Notes under the pieces: generated by a model
Databases searched by the model: none
Seen by the model: only the letters and a program-made list of their open reading frames with translations
Told to the model about the DNA's origin: nothing
Part shown: positions 21,068-32,221 of the stretch, one piece after another
Layout: each line of letters begins with the position of its first letter
How positions within the stretch are numbered: position 1 is the stretch's first letter
Program-made: the position numbers and the translations under genes
Source of the DNA: Rhizoclosmatium globosum
Taxonomy: Eukaryota > Chytridiomycota > Chytridiomycetes > Chytridiales > Chytriomycetaceae
Direction: 5' to 3'
Length of the DNA: 64,000 nucleotides
NCBI GenBank assembly: GCA_002104985.1
Contig: MCGO01000065.1
Coordinates: 62,001-126,000 of the forward strand

Positions 21068-22730
21068 GCTGTATTCAGTGTGAGCTATGCCTCAAGGTGG
21101 GTTGTGGAGAGGTATGTTGTATATTTGACCCTTACATCCTCTGTGTTAACCAGAAGTTGACAGCACTTGGATGTCTGCAATCATGTTCCGCAAGAAGCCC
21201 TTACTAAAGATTCCAAAGGAAAGTTGTTCATCATCAAGACTGGCTGAAATAACAAGTACTTTGAGTGTGTGGCCAGTGAAAAGGGAGCAGGCTTGATAAT
21301 TGTTGTAGGTGGACGTGTCTCGCTCCGCGCAAAACCCCGGACCCATTTGAATAATGCACAAAAGGATGTGAAGAAAAGAAAGGATGCAAAATTGGAATCT
21401 GCAAAGACTGATGAGATGACTCTTAGTGTTTGGAGTGTCTAATGTCCGAAAATATGTTTGAAACGCAACACTAGGAAGAAGGCGCACCTAATTACTATTG
21501 TTGATAATGAAGACAGCAAAAATGGGAGTGTTCAGGGCGGATGATGATTATCAGTGGTCAGGGGAGGATGAGGATGCTGGGAAGACGCTTGTCATACATG
21601 AGAGGAGGAGGATGAGGAAGAGGAAGAAGACGGGGACAATTTTGTTGTTGCCCCAAGGACTGGAAAAAGCAGCTAAAGAGGCAGAAGGAAGAGACTGATA
21701 ATGGTGAGCTTGGATTCTGAATGTACAGGAATCTCAAAAACGGATCTGTTTTCCCTTCAGTCTTGCTTTCTGTGCATTGTGTCAGAGCTGACCAAAGGCT
21801 TAATTGGCAATTCCTCTGCCTTGTGCTTCCTTGCCTTCCTTAAGTCAACAAGTATTGGAACACTTGTCACCCACATCCAAAACCAGACTAATTTCTCAGC
21901 TCTTTTTGTCAAAGTTGCATATTGTGAAACAAAGACAGTTGGTATTTGTGTTCTTTCACTGGACGCAACATTTCCGCATCAAATACAGGAGTTCTTGGAT
22001 TCAAGCATCAAGAAGAAAGTGGGGCATTCCTTTGTTGTATTTTCTGCCTTGGCACCAGGTTTGTTCTGTCTCAATGTCTGGTTACTCTGTGTATTTCAGA
22101 AGACCTGTTGGGAAAGGAAAACACTTGCTGCTTCAAAGTCTCTGGCCACTCAGGTATAAAATTTGTCTTTCATTCAGAGCTGGAGATGCTGATTTCTGGT
22201 TGTTTAGAATCACACAACTATGTATGAACAACGAGGTGAAATGCAGCTTTGCGCGACACATGTTCCACAACCCCTTAAGGCTGTTTCAAACTTGCTGACT
22301 CTTGCCATCTTATTCTAACTCCACTAATATTTTAGATTTTGACAAATTACATTGTTGAGTTTGATTGACTGTGTTGGAAACTAACATCAATAAATAGGAC
22401 AATGTCTATGAAGTAACAACTGTGGACATCATCCCATTTCTCTCCCTGTCTTTGATCACAAGCATGCAGTCTCTATTTCTATTTCTAATTTTATTTTGAG
22501 TATGTTCTTCTGTCTGTGTCATTTCTTATTGATAAGTTCAAACTGCGGTGCACAGTTGAGGAGAGCGAAATTGGTATGAATGATGTGTTGGCTTACCTGT
22601 CTCCAAATGTGGATTGCTTTATTGTGGAGTGTAGGGAGTATTTGTAACAGAATTTGGGATAATGTTATGGTGCAACCACCCTGATTGGAGTAGTTTGATG
22701 GAAGAAGAAGAGGGATAAAAATAGTCTTGT
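21068..22730. other. Decayed sequence, no intact gene
   Basis: It begins with the second half of the cysteine-rich relic interrupted by the LTR element. After that, short open frames on both strands (for example 21701-22159) have protein-like but unrecognised composition, and a short Glu/Arg-rich frame lies near 21498-21698. I could not assign any family. Together with the relics on its right, this looks like old transposon sequence. Confidence 0.5.
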
Positions 22731-22734
22731 TGTA

Positions 22735-22815
22735 TATGTAAAACATAATCCTGATGAATTGACTCGGTTGATTGACAAAATAAATTATCTTCTTCCACCA
22801 AGAAACATGCCACCA
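22735..22815 (+). repeat. Dispersed repeat copy A, left part
   Basis: Shares the run ATGAATTGACTCGGT...GATTGAC and flanking bases with 28526-28610 at roughly 80 percent by eye. It lies immediately upstream of the tyrosine-recombinase relic, so it is probably the 5' region of that transposon. Confidence 0.7.
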
Positions 22816-23890
22816 AAGCATATAAGGGAAAGTTTGTGAAGTTCCAGGAATACTGTGCTAAGCGCAGAAAAGCTGACCCAGGCAGCATTCTGGCAAACAT
22901 CTCATCGGCGACACCGCAGCTGCTTGAATACTTTCTTACTGAGATGCGTGATCCCACTTTACCGGGCGGTGATTTGACAGTTAACTAACAAAGTCATGTG
23001 CCAAAAACTAACTTTATTATTACAGTTTACAACAGCAGAACAATATCAAAATGCAATAGTTAAACACTATTCTGAAGAATTGGACCTCATTCAAACTTGG
23101 AATCATCATGCTAACCCACCAGGCAACCCTGCATGCCCTGACCAATTCTGACAATTCTTGAAAGGTCTTAAGAAGCATTGAATTGAAAGTGGTGAATACG
23201 CAGATCGCTCGCTACCTATGACTGATGAGAACTTGAAAACCCTACATGAATTCATTCCAAGAAGCGGCGGATCTGTAGAAGAACAAATTCATCAAGGAGC
23301 AATTACAATGGCTCACCTTTTGTGGACCTGAATGGAAGAACTGACAAGCATTCGCGAGGAGCATCTAGAGTGGGTTTGCCAAACATCGAAAGGCACTTGG
23401 TTCCACAAGGTTATTCTTACAGATAAAAGACAGACGGTGTAAGTATCCTTAATGTATTTGCATTAGTACTGATTCATTTGCTATAGACTGATGTGATTGG
23501 GAGGACTTACAAGATACATCCTGACACTGATAACCCACACTTGGATGTGCATACAGCCATGAATGAGATTTGCAACATCTTACGCAGACAGAAGCCAAAT
23601 TTCGAACCAGCCGACTTGCTTTTACCATTTTCGTGAAGAAACAAAAGATTGCAATCACATCCTCCAGAAACTAGTGTCAGGTGCCAAACTTCTTGATAAG
23701 AAACGTGGTTTCTACTCCTTACATTGCTTTCGACAAGGAGGTGCGCAGTATTGGTTCATGGAAGATCCATCAAAGAGGTTTATGTTGGCAGCAGTCAAGT
23801 GTGTGGGGTGGCTGGTCTCCTCACAAGTTGGTTTACAAGTTGGTTGAGGTCATTCTTAAGTATTTGCTTAAGGAGTTGTATGGTGAGTGA
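22805..23890 (+). pseudogene. Decayed tyrosine recombinase (Crypton-like transposon)
   Basis: Consecutive fragments in shifting frames read like a eukaryotic tyrosine-recombinase transposase. They include a core-binding-like N-terminal stretch (KGKFVKFQEYC near 22830), a KRRSLP-like segment near 23200, a YIHPDTDNPHLDVHTAMNE segment near 23520, and the catalytic box HCFRQGGAQYWF (HxxR at 23722-23733) followed by WGGWSP and a YLLKELYGE end. At least three in-frame stops and a frameshift near 23810 make it non-functional. Identification rests on the HxxR-GGAQY block, which is typical of Crypton-type elements. Partial copies of the same unit occur at 26150-26400 and 28526-29100. Confidence 0.7.
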
Positions 23891-24130
23891 GATCTTTTCC
23901 CCAGCCCACAATCCGACTCGGTTTTTGTCTCAACTAGGAGCCAGCTTGGATAGTTTGGTACTCAACCCTTCTGAAAGCGAAATACTACTCGCTGCTTGGT
24001 CTCAACTACACAATGCAGAGTCAGAAATCACCGCCTTTGTGAAACAACTTTCAAGACTACAGCTACAACCTCAGCAACCACAGCAACCAATACTCCTTGA
24101 CTTGAGGCAGCAACCTCACGGGTTTGCACA
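23872..24130 (+). repeat. Dispersed repeat copy A, right part
   Basis: Starts at GAGTTGTATGGTGAGTGAG and matches 28681-28915 (shared run CCCACAATCCGACTCGGTTTT). It encodes the start of a second ORF of the same element (SQLGASLDSLVLNPSESE), then a Gln/Pro-rich stretch. In copy B the whole recombinase between the two repeat parts is missing. Confidence 0.7.
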
Positions 24131-24164
24131 AACAACGTATTTATTAAAAACGAAGAGAGATGAA

Positions 24165-25023
24165 TTAAAGCCATGCACTCCGCATTCCACCGACTTTCTG
24201 TCCTGAGATAATGTAAGTTCTTACTAACCAAACATTCTGCTTCACCCACACCTGCTTGCCAGAGCTAGCATCCACACCTTTGACAGCACGAGAAATAAAG
24301 TATTCTTGTTCGTAATTTGAATCTACAGCTTCAGGCAAAGTAACAACATATTTGAAGACTTCAGTGCCAGGGTTGTTTGAGAAATACTGAAGAACAGCTG
24401 TTGCTGCAGGATCTAACAAGGAGGCATGATGCATATCTTCAAGGAAAAGCTACGGCTGTGTTTCCGCAGGTTGTATGTTGTAGGTGAGGGTGCGGCCATC
24501 CTGAGACACAATTGAATCGAAGACAGTATCACCAATAATGCGCAGGTAGACTATATATAAGCTTCATCAATCCATTCTGAGCCTGGTAGCGCACTAACTC
24601 GTGCAAGCAAAGGTCTGATTGCATTGCCTTTGTTGCACGAATAACATCCTTTGAGTACATAATTCCCCGGACAGTGTGAGGAGGAGTAGGGGTTGTTGAG
24701 TTCGTCGAAGAAGCCGCCGCTAGTAGTGAATTGGGCAGAAAGGGAGTAGATGGTTGCCATGTAGTAGAGGGTGTTGATGTCAGCAGCTTTCTAAGTAAAG
24801 ACTCAATGCCACCTGATGATGGTATAGTAGAGGGTCTTGGCGCTCCAGTCCCTTCATTGTCTCCATCAGTATTGCTGTCATCGTCGCTGTTCACAGGGTC
24901 ATCGCTGGGATTGAGCTCCTTCATTGGTTCAACATCATTTCGAGGATCCCAATCTGTGCATGACTCAGATTTGAGCGAGTTCTTGAGCGTGCGTTTTTGA
25001 AACTTTTTAGGGGAACGGGGCAT
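24165..25023 (-). pseudogene. Decayed unidentified gene (minus strand)
   Basis: An upstream frame from 25023 starts MPRSPKKFQKR and runs through an acidic Asp/Ser-rich linker to VIRATKAMQSDLCLHELVRY. It then shifts frame near 24545 into DTVFDSIVSQDGRTLTYNIQ. A stop (TAG) follows near 24450, and another open stretch contains NNPGTEVFKYVVTLPEAVDS. Composition is protein-like throughout, but the frame break and stop indicate a dead copy. I do not recognise the family. Position among transposon relics suggests an accessory ORF of a mobile element. Confidence 0.5.
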
Positions 25024-25619
25024 TTCTTACTGGTAACAACTATTAACCTCTCTTCCCTTGTTTTTATGCTTGATACTCACTCTGACTCATTCTTATGAAA
25101 AGGGAGAAAGCATAGAAGTTGCTTTTAATAGGGTTCACAAGTTGCAAAGAAAAAACACTTGTGTCGGAACCGATGAACTTCAACATTAAAGAGCCCATTC
25201 TAATTGCAATACTATATGTTTATACAGACGCATATTTTTGCTCTGTTCACTTTCAAAATAAGAAAATATTGAAAATTGTTCCCAGATTATGATGTACCGG
25301 AAGCAGCCTGATACATTAAATGCATGAACAACTTGTTACATGAGAAGATAACGGAAGGAACACGAATAGTACAATATCAGTTCATTTTTTTGCTTTGAAT
25401 TGAACATGGTAAGGTGTCTAAGTGTCTTAGTTCAGTGGCACCATCAGTTCAAAAAAGTTCAGGGTTTTCCATGTTGACTTACAAAAAATCAGGGTTGAAG
25501 TAAACCATCAGAGTTACGCAGAGTGATGATTTGAGTGTGTAAGCGAGTGGAAATGAGTCAATTTGACAGAGGAGGCAAGATATAAAATGTACATACATTG
25601 AAGGAGGAGAACCATAAAC

Positions 25620-26075
25620 ATGACTGACAGCACAGATTTTCATCCTGTGTGGCAAAAGCAGCTCCTTCTTATGGTTGGTGCAGCCACTGGATTCTTGTCT
25701 CTACCCCAGTTATCATTTAATCGGAACAAGAAAGTGTTGAAGTCGAGATTGGCGGCCCTCTTTGGACTTTCCATTGAATCGAGCTTGTTACCAAAACTTG
25801 AAATTGGGGAGAAGGTGGCTGCAGATGAAGGTTACGTTGGAGTTCCAGGAAAGATTATGACTCGCCTTCCTGGCAACAGTCCTTCCATCATCAAGCACAA
25901 CCAAAATCTCAGTATTATGCAATCACGACATGAAGGCATGAATGGTAAATTGAAGGACGAATGGTAAATTGAAGGACTTTGGCATTTTATTTCAAATGTT
26001 TCGAGGGCGGAGAGAAGAGAACTACCTGATCTTCACGGCTGTGGCTCAAATCACGCAAGTTAAGATGAGACGTTA
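25620..26075 (+). pseudogene. Decayed DDE-type transposase fragment
   Basis: An open stretch carries VAADEGYVGVPGKIMTR and SRHEGMNGKLKDE. These look like the second catalytic Asp and the final Glu region (RHExxNxxLK) of a eukaryotic DDE transposase. The family end (LFQMFRG...FTAVAQITQVKM) continues in another frame after a 19-bp tandem duplication at 25940-25977 shifts the frame. No complete N-terminus is visible. The family (PIF/Harbinger-like or related) is uncertain. Confidence 0.65.
25940..25977 (+). repeat. 19-bp tandem duplication
   Basis: GAATGGTAAATTGAAGGAC occurs twice in direct succession (25940-25958, 25959-25977). Its length is not a multiple of three, and it breaks the transposase relic frame. 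Confidence 0.95.
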
Positions 26076-26149
26076 GCCAGTGTATGATATTATGAACTGA
26101 TTGTACTTTTAAATAAAAGAAACGTGCAAAGAAAAGAAAAGAGCGAAGT

Positions 26150-26400
26150 TCGTGCAAACCCCACCCAGCAACCTCACCAGCCTCACCAATCTCCTTAACA
26201 CTCACCATTATGCCCACCACAAAGTCCGCCAGCAGTTGCAATCCATCAAACTATCATCTCCCCTCAACAACGGGGTACACCTGTCCCTCGTCATCCATTT
26301 GTGCAAGATCCTCGCATTCCAACAGCCACAACTCTCCAGCAAGTTCTTGAGCAATGGCAGATAGGAACTCCTCAAATATTCCTCTTAAAGATTGGTCCAC
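26150..26400 (+). repeat. Dispersed repeat copy C (partial)
   Basis: Shares CCACAAAGTCC.CCAGCAGTTGCAATCCATCAAA and neighbouring bases with 28990-29045. Translated, it contains TTLQQVLEQWQIG and a PLKDW-like segment, as in the accessory DNA-binding ORF of Crypton-type elements (GCR1_C-like). This is an inference from a short match. Confidence 0.55.
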
Positions 26401-27039
26401 AGCAATAGTCAATGACTTCAGTTATGAGGCAGGTTGTAAAGTATTCCACAACTAAGCCATCTATGGGAACCATTAACTAATTGCTCCAGAATATCTTGGT
26501 ATAAACAACGACGCACTGAAGCCACGTGATCACAATTTTGACACAGCCATTGTTTTGTGTGGAAAAACAAAGCCTCAATCTACAAGGTGAATAAGAGAAA
26601 AACAGAAGAGAGAAAGTTCAACATACAAGACTCCAGCCTCTTGACACATTTATCATAGATGCAGATAGATGCGCTATCCATCAGCAGAACTGAGTTTGGA
26701 CCAGGATATTGGCCCATTTTGGGGAGTTGGAAAGAAATAATCAAAGAATCAACCCAACATCACTTACTAATTCATAAATAATAATAAAGCTGGTAAAACC
26801 ATTACTATTCATCGTACCGAAAATGCCAAGTATCCATGAAAAGGGCAATGACAGCTTCAGCAGTTTTTCAAAGATTACATATTGCAGGGGCATTCAATAC
26901 AGCCCTTCCAATGGCCAGCCATAACGTTGTTGGATGGTCTTTGCATTGGAATGGACTTCATTACAATAGACACAGGATCTGTGCAAACATGTCAGAATCA
27001 TTATGATGTATTGAAATACTGATGTACCTGCTTGTGAGT

Positions 27040-27738
27040 CAATCTTTCTGCTCGCAAACTCTGCCAGATAGTTGCTTGAAATGCTTTGTCCAGTTGCCTT
27101 CTCAAGCTCATCCTGCAGTTTGAAAAGTTACCAATCTGTTCTTTGAAAAAGGAGAATAAGGGTACTGGTGAATATGTCAGAAGGAAGAACACATTGTCCC
27201 TCTCCTCCAGTCCCATCCAGTGTCAGACAACAAGAAAACATTAGTGACAGCGTTGTGTAGTTCTAACATCACCAGAAAGGAGATTACGCTGGAAATTGTC
27301 ATCACTGAGGTAACCAAACATGCCAAGTCTTTGATCGTGCTGATGTACCCCAGTCTTCCAAGAACCACTGCAGAATATCCTCCTATCAACATCTCCAAGG
27401 AACTATGTCCCTGCAACTATTACAAAATTGGTGGCCACCCATTCAATGAATGCAAGAGAAGCAAGGCTGAACTCAAGTCCAATACTTCTGCCAGCAAAGA
27501 CAAAGGTCGTAACTGCCCCTCTCCACATCCAAGACCTCCTGCATCATCAATCAGAAGCAGCAACACCGCTAACAGGGAGGAATGGGCCGCAGAGGTGGAT
27601 AAAACTGTCGTGGCAAGCCCAGCCCGATACGCTGCACTTGCTATGATCTTACTGGCCGCCACTGCCTGTACCCCAATTGCAGTCACACCACCTCTGAATA
27701 CAAGCCCCATATTTGTATATGTGGAGAATATAGAGTAA
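27040..27738 (+). pseudogene. Decayed retrotransposon Gag (Ty1/copia-like)
   Basis: The frame from 27220 contains LVTALCSSNITRKEITLEIV, as in copia-type Gag, then a CCHC zinc knuckle in which the second cysteine is Tyr (CNYYKIGGHPFNEC). Upstream sequence (27040-27220) continues the similarity in a broken frame with stops. The Ser/Thr/Ala-rich tail ends at 27738. No RT, integrase or LTRs are seen nearby. The missing cysteine and broken upstream frame mark it as a relic. Confidence 0.55.
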
Positions 27739-28525
27739 AACTTGTCATAGAACTTGGTATGTCAATGAGTGACAGGCATTACTGAGCCACTCACTCACTT
27801 ACTTGTCCAATGAACCAATTCTCTTGAGAGATGGCATTCAAGAATTTTCTTGCACATAGCACTTGTCTATGCAAATTCCACTTTTACAATTTACAAAGAT
27901 ACTATTGCACAATGCATATCCATCCATCATTTACATACCCATTACTTGATATTTGCTATCACTTCATTTGCAACTTAGTTTAGGTGGAATAACACACCAC
28001 ATACACAGACACAAGCAGCTAGCTGATCACCTAAGAAAGACTCTTCTTGTCATTTTTCCATTTTTTGCGCAGATCCTTGATTGACAAGAAAAATAATTGG
28101 AGTGTACTTTCAAAGTGGAACACTATGAGAAAAATGATAGTGCGCTCTGTCAAGGTTCTGCACACTAAGAGTTATAAAGGTAAAAAAATTGAAATCTTAC
28201 CCCTAGTATGAAATTTAATTGAGTAATGGTAGTAGGTGGAAATGCTGCATGTCCCTTGTCAATGGATAGGTCACCTTGTTCAGAATGCATCAGATTGTAT
28301 TATTGTATTCATGAAAATGGTTATAAGCCCATCCAAGTGATGTTCACTGAGCAAGATAAACAGACAAAGGTACATAATGCAGGATTTGGATTGCAGGCAA
28401 CAATGGCTCAAGTTTTGAAAAGTAACTCCCAAAAGTTGACATACTCTGTCTCGGAAGATAAGGTGGGAGGAGGAGGGTCATTTCTTGTAGAATTGAATGG
28501 ATCCATTTTTGACATTTTAACAATA

Positions 28526-29100
28526 TGTAAAACATAATCTACATGAATTGACTCGGTCGATTGACACAATAAATTATTCTTCCACCCCAACAAACATTCC
28601 CATCAACACCACCATCTTTATAATGACATTAACAAAACACAGTCGTCGCGAGAAGGCCCTAAATGAAAGCCAAATATTGGGAGTTGTATGGTGAGTGAGT
28701 TCCTCACTTGAATCCACTAAACCCTTACCAACAAAGACAATGAAGGAACTTTTCAAAACATCTTTTCCCTAGCCCACAATCCGACTCGGTTTTGTCACAA
28801 CTAAGAGCCTGCTTGAATAGTTTGGTGCTTGACCGTTTTGCAAAACTCTATGTGCTATTTGATCTCAACTTCACAATGCAGTCAGAAACTTTCCGCCTTT
28901 GTGAAACAAACATCTGATTTGTAGTTACCTGATACAACCACAGAAAAAATGTCCCTTGACTAGACGACGCTTCACCAACCTTCTCATCACTTGCCATAAC
29001 TCCCTCCACAAAGTCCACCAGCAGTTGCAATCCATCAAAATATCATCTTTACTGAACATCAGCATATACCTGTCTTGTCATCCTGTACTGGCCAAGGCAG
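28526..29100 (+). repeat. Dispersed repeat copy B, internally deleted
   Basis: 28526-28610 matches 22735-22815, and 28681-28915 matches 23872-24060, with the roughly 1.05-kb recombinase region between them absent. 28990-29045 matches copy C. This is the pattern of a non-autonomous deletion derivative of the tyrosine-recombinase element. Confidence 0.65.
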
Positions 29101-29229
29101 GAATTTCTGTCATGCTTCTAATGTGGGTGTCAGCACCTCTTCTACTCCACAGAGCTTTTTTCTCCAATCTACTATCTGATTTGAAACATTTGGTGAGCAC
29201 CATACATTTTTGGCGCAATTTTTGATAGA

Positions 29230-32221
29230 GCTGCCAAAAATTTCTTTGTTTGTGTCCACATTTGAAACTCCCAACACCTGCTCTACTTTTTACGCAACAA
29301 AAACAGCTCCACTACAGAACTTCAATGCTTATACAGGTAATGTTCCTGGCTGGGTTTACCCACCAGGGAGTTCTTCCGAGTTGTGTGTGTGGGTGAGAGT
29401 CAAACCTTTTTGGAGAACTTCAACCATTGGAAGCTCCCTGTCTTGTTTAGGTGTGTTTTCACCAGCTTCTTTTTTCTGAGGACAAAAATGGAATCAAAAA
29501 CCGCCAAATCTCCTCTGCCTTTTGTAGGCCTATTTAAATAAAGTACTTAAGTTGTGAATTAGTGGCAGTTGCGGGTTGGTGGCAGCTATGAGGCAGGCAA
29601 CTCTTTCTTTGATATTTTCGATGATTTAACCAGATATTAAAATTAGCTGTATTAATTGTTCTTAAAAGTTTCAGCCATTTCGCTTGAGCCGTTCCCAGGT
29701 CGCAGCCAATTTAGAGCCGGGATTCAGAGGGATTCACCATTAAAATAGATGTCAATGCTAACAGTTCGTTGTTTCACTTACTCAATTCAATTGTGCAAAT
29801 TGGACATGATTTAGAGTCTTTCAGTACTTCCCATGAACAATGCAAGCAACTCATGAGAAATAGCCTTGCTTCTGCCACAATGGCAGCGTAGTCCATCTTT
29901 TATCAGCAGAAGACTGCTTATTTCTGTATCCAAGAGGCCCGCAGCTGCAGCCTCTTAGCCCATGTTCTTCACATCAAGGTGGATGCAAACTCCTTCAAAC
30001 TGTACGCTGCAGCTCCATTGTTCAGTCTACAGGAATTAGAAAGAGTGCATGACTAAGAAAGCAACTCATATATACAACTGAAGCATTGAAGCTCCATTGG
30101 AAGCAGACCTTGGATCAATAATTGGTTGACAAAGATGGCAAAGGTATTGCCCACCAACTTTGGTACTCTTAACTCAGTTTTGCATAAAAAAGTGACAGGG
30201 CAGTGCATGTTTGTAACAGTGGGTGAAGGTGGGCTGATGGTGTGACTGCAAAGGCTGGAGGACAATGGATTTTCGAAAAATACTAGACTTCACAAATTTG
30301 CAAAATCCAACAGTCAACCAATACTTTGCTTACTTGGACTTAACGTGGGTTGTCTTCCACAATATTCTACAGACTGCCAATAGTAAGCAATAATAAGAGT
30401 ATCATTTCTATTGTTTACCAAAACGTGACCCCTCACTAAAATATCTAATTCATTTGAGATGCCACTGTTCAAAACTACTGATTTGTCTCTACCGTACTTT
30501 GAATAACTTGCATTTTCTGTTGACTTAAAGGAACCCAGCCAGGGTAATGCCCCCAGCTTTAGCTGGGTATTTAAACATTTATCAGCTCATATGGCAACAG
30601 TTTAGAGTGGACCAGACAAGTTTTATATCAACACTTCCTCTTATTTGTCAAGGTTTCTGCAGTCAGTTTGGTTACCTGTTGAAGGAATTTATCCATTCAA
30701 CCAGGAAAAATTTCTGGAGAAAGTCAATCTCAATATCTCAGCTCTACCAGATGAGACAGACCCGCAGCAAGCAAACATCAACCTCCTTGTTTGACTCTTT
30801 CTTTTGTCTGTAACCTCTGGATCTGTTGGAATGACGACAGTGAAGTTTAAAAAGTTGCTTTAATTTTGTCAGCCCTTAAGCCTCAATCAACTCTTCACTG
30901 CACAACACAAGGGAATTGAGGAGGAAGCAGCTGTAGCCCCTGCAAAAGTTACAGCCAAAGCACTGAGCTGGAAGCACAGGAAGCCATAAAGCATGCAACA
31001 GCAGACAGAGACAGGATATAGTGTTAACCCATTCCTGACAATACCTGTATGTCCAAGTAGAAGTCAAGCCGTTACTCGCTGTGTGATTCATACATGAAAA
31101 ATGGGGAATTTATTTTGATTCGGAGTTAGAATACAAATAACAGTACTAAATCTTAGGCCCTGTTCAGTGAGAAAAAACGTGCTTTTTGTTAAGTGGGGAT
31201 TTATGTGAATTGGACTGGCTATTTATCAATAAACTATTTATTAGAAATAAATTCCATAAGTCCAGCTTTTGGACCTGTTTATCACCATTTTTGTTCCACC
31301 AAAAGTATGATTAATTATAATACATGAGCAGAATAGAAGAAGAATTAGAGTAATGCAAAATTTGAAATGTGGGTATGCATTGAAAGGGACAGCATCAGCC
31401 ACTGACAAAAGACAGATGGTGACGAAGAACAAACATAGAGAGACGTGTGAGGGAAGGGCAAACGGGGAAGAATGCAGTAGATACAGAAAGGGGAAGGGGA
31501 GAGGGGGGCAGAATGGTCATTGTGTATGCAAGATGAGTGAATTGTGAGCTTGAAGAAGGTGGGTGGGTTTGGAACTTGGAGAAAAAAAGAGGAGGTACCA
31601 CATGCTCAAATTGGAACATTTTAACACAGCCACGCTGCCATCTTCATTTCCTTCCATTTTTTCCTTCTCCAACACAAGTTCCTGGCCCTGGCATACCCAC
31701 AAGTGTTGCTGTTGTTGTCTTTGCTTTCATTGTTGAGCATCAACTGCAGTCATATCCGTATTTGTTTATTACCCTGGTCCACTGGAAGCCAAAAGTCGCT
31801 GATTCTCCTTTCTCTTCTTTTCTCTTATCCACTCCCTACTTCAATTGCGATAACTTGATGCTTGTATTTCGTTTGTTATATCCTGGATGCGATTGAATGT
31901 TTATTTCACTCTCAAGCAACGAAATACTCGATTGTTGCTATTGCAACTACTCTCGCACTGAATTTGAATTGAGGGCATTTGAGCCACGTTTTCCTAGATG
32001 TTGCTCTGTAATCATAGCTACCTTTCCTAACATAGTTTGAATATCAATAAACGAATTTCTGACCTATGTTACCCTGTTTTTCAATTTATTGCTGTTTTTG
32101 GCTATTTATGGCTGGGATTTTTCAATAAACAATCAATTTAATGGTAAAATATCATTTTTATTTCACAGCAGAAAAATAATTGTCTTACAAATTTGTAACG
32201 GTTTAGGGTTATAGCCCTTTT
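29230..32221. other. Gene-poor AT-rich spacer
   Basis: About 3 kb in which I see no convincing gene on either strand. Open frames are short, lack plausible introns and resemble no family. Purine-rich simple stretches occur near 31400-31620. The final 200 bases hold the 3' end of the OPT transporter transcript. Confidence 0.5.

Noticed and set aside
30547..31896. Open frames near 30.5 and 31.5 kb as genes
   Set aside because: They are short, have no introns, no recognised motifs and lie in AT-rich sequence with stops in the other frames.
22200..32000. CRISPR-like or satellite array in the repeat-rich region
   Set aside because: The repeats are few, long and dispersed, with no regular spacing; this is a eukaryotic transposon graveyard.
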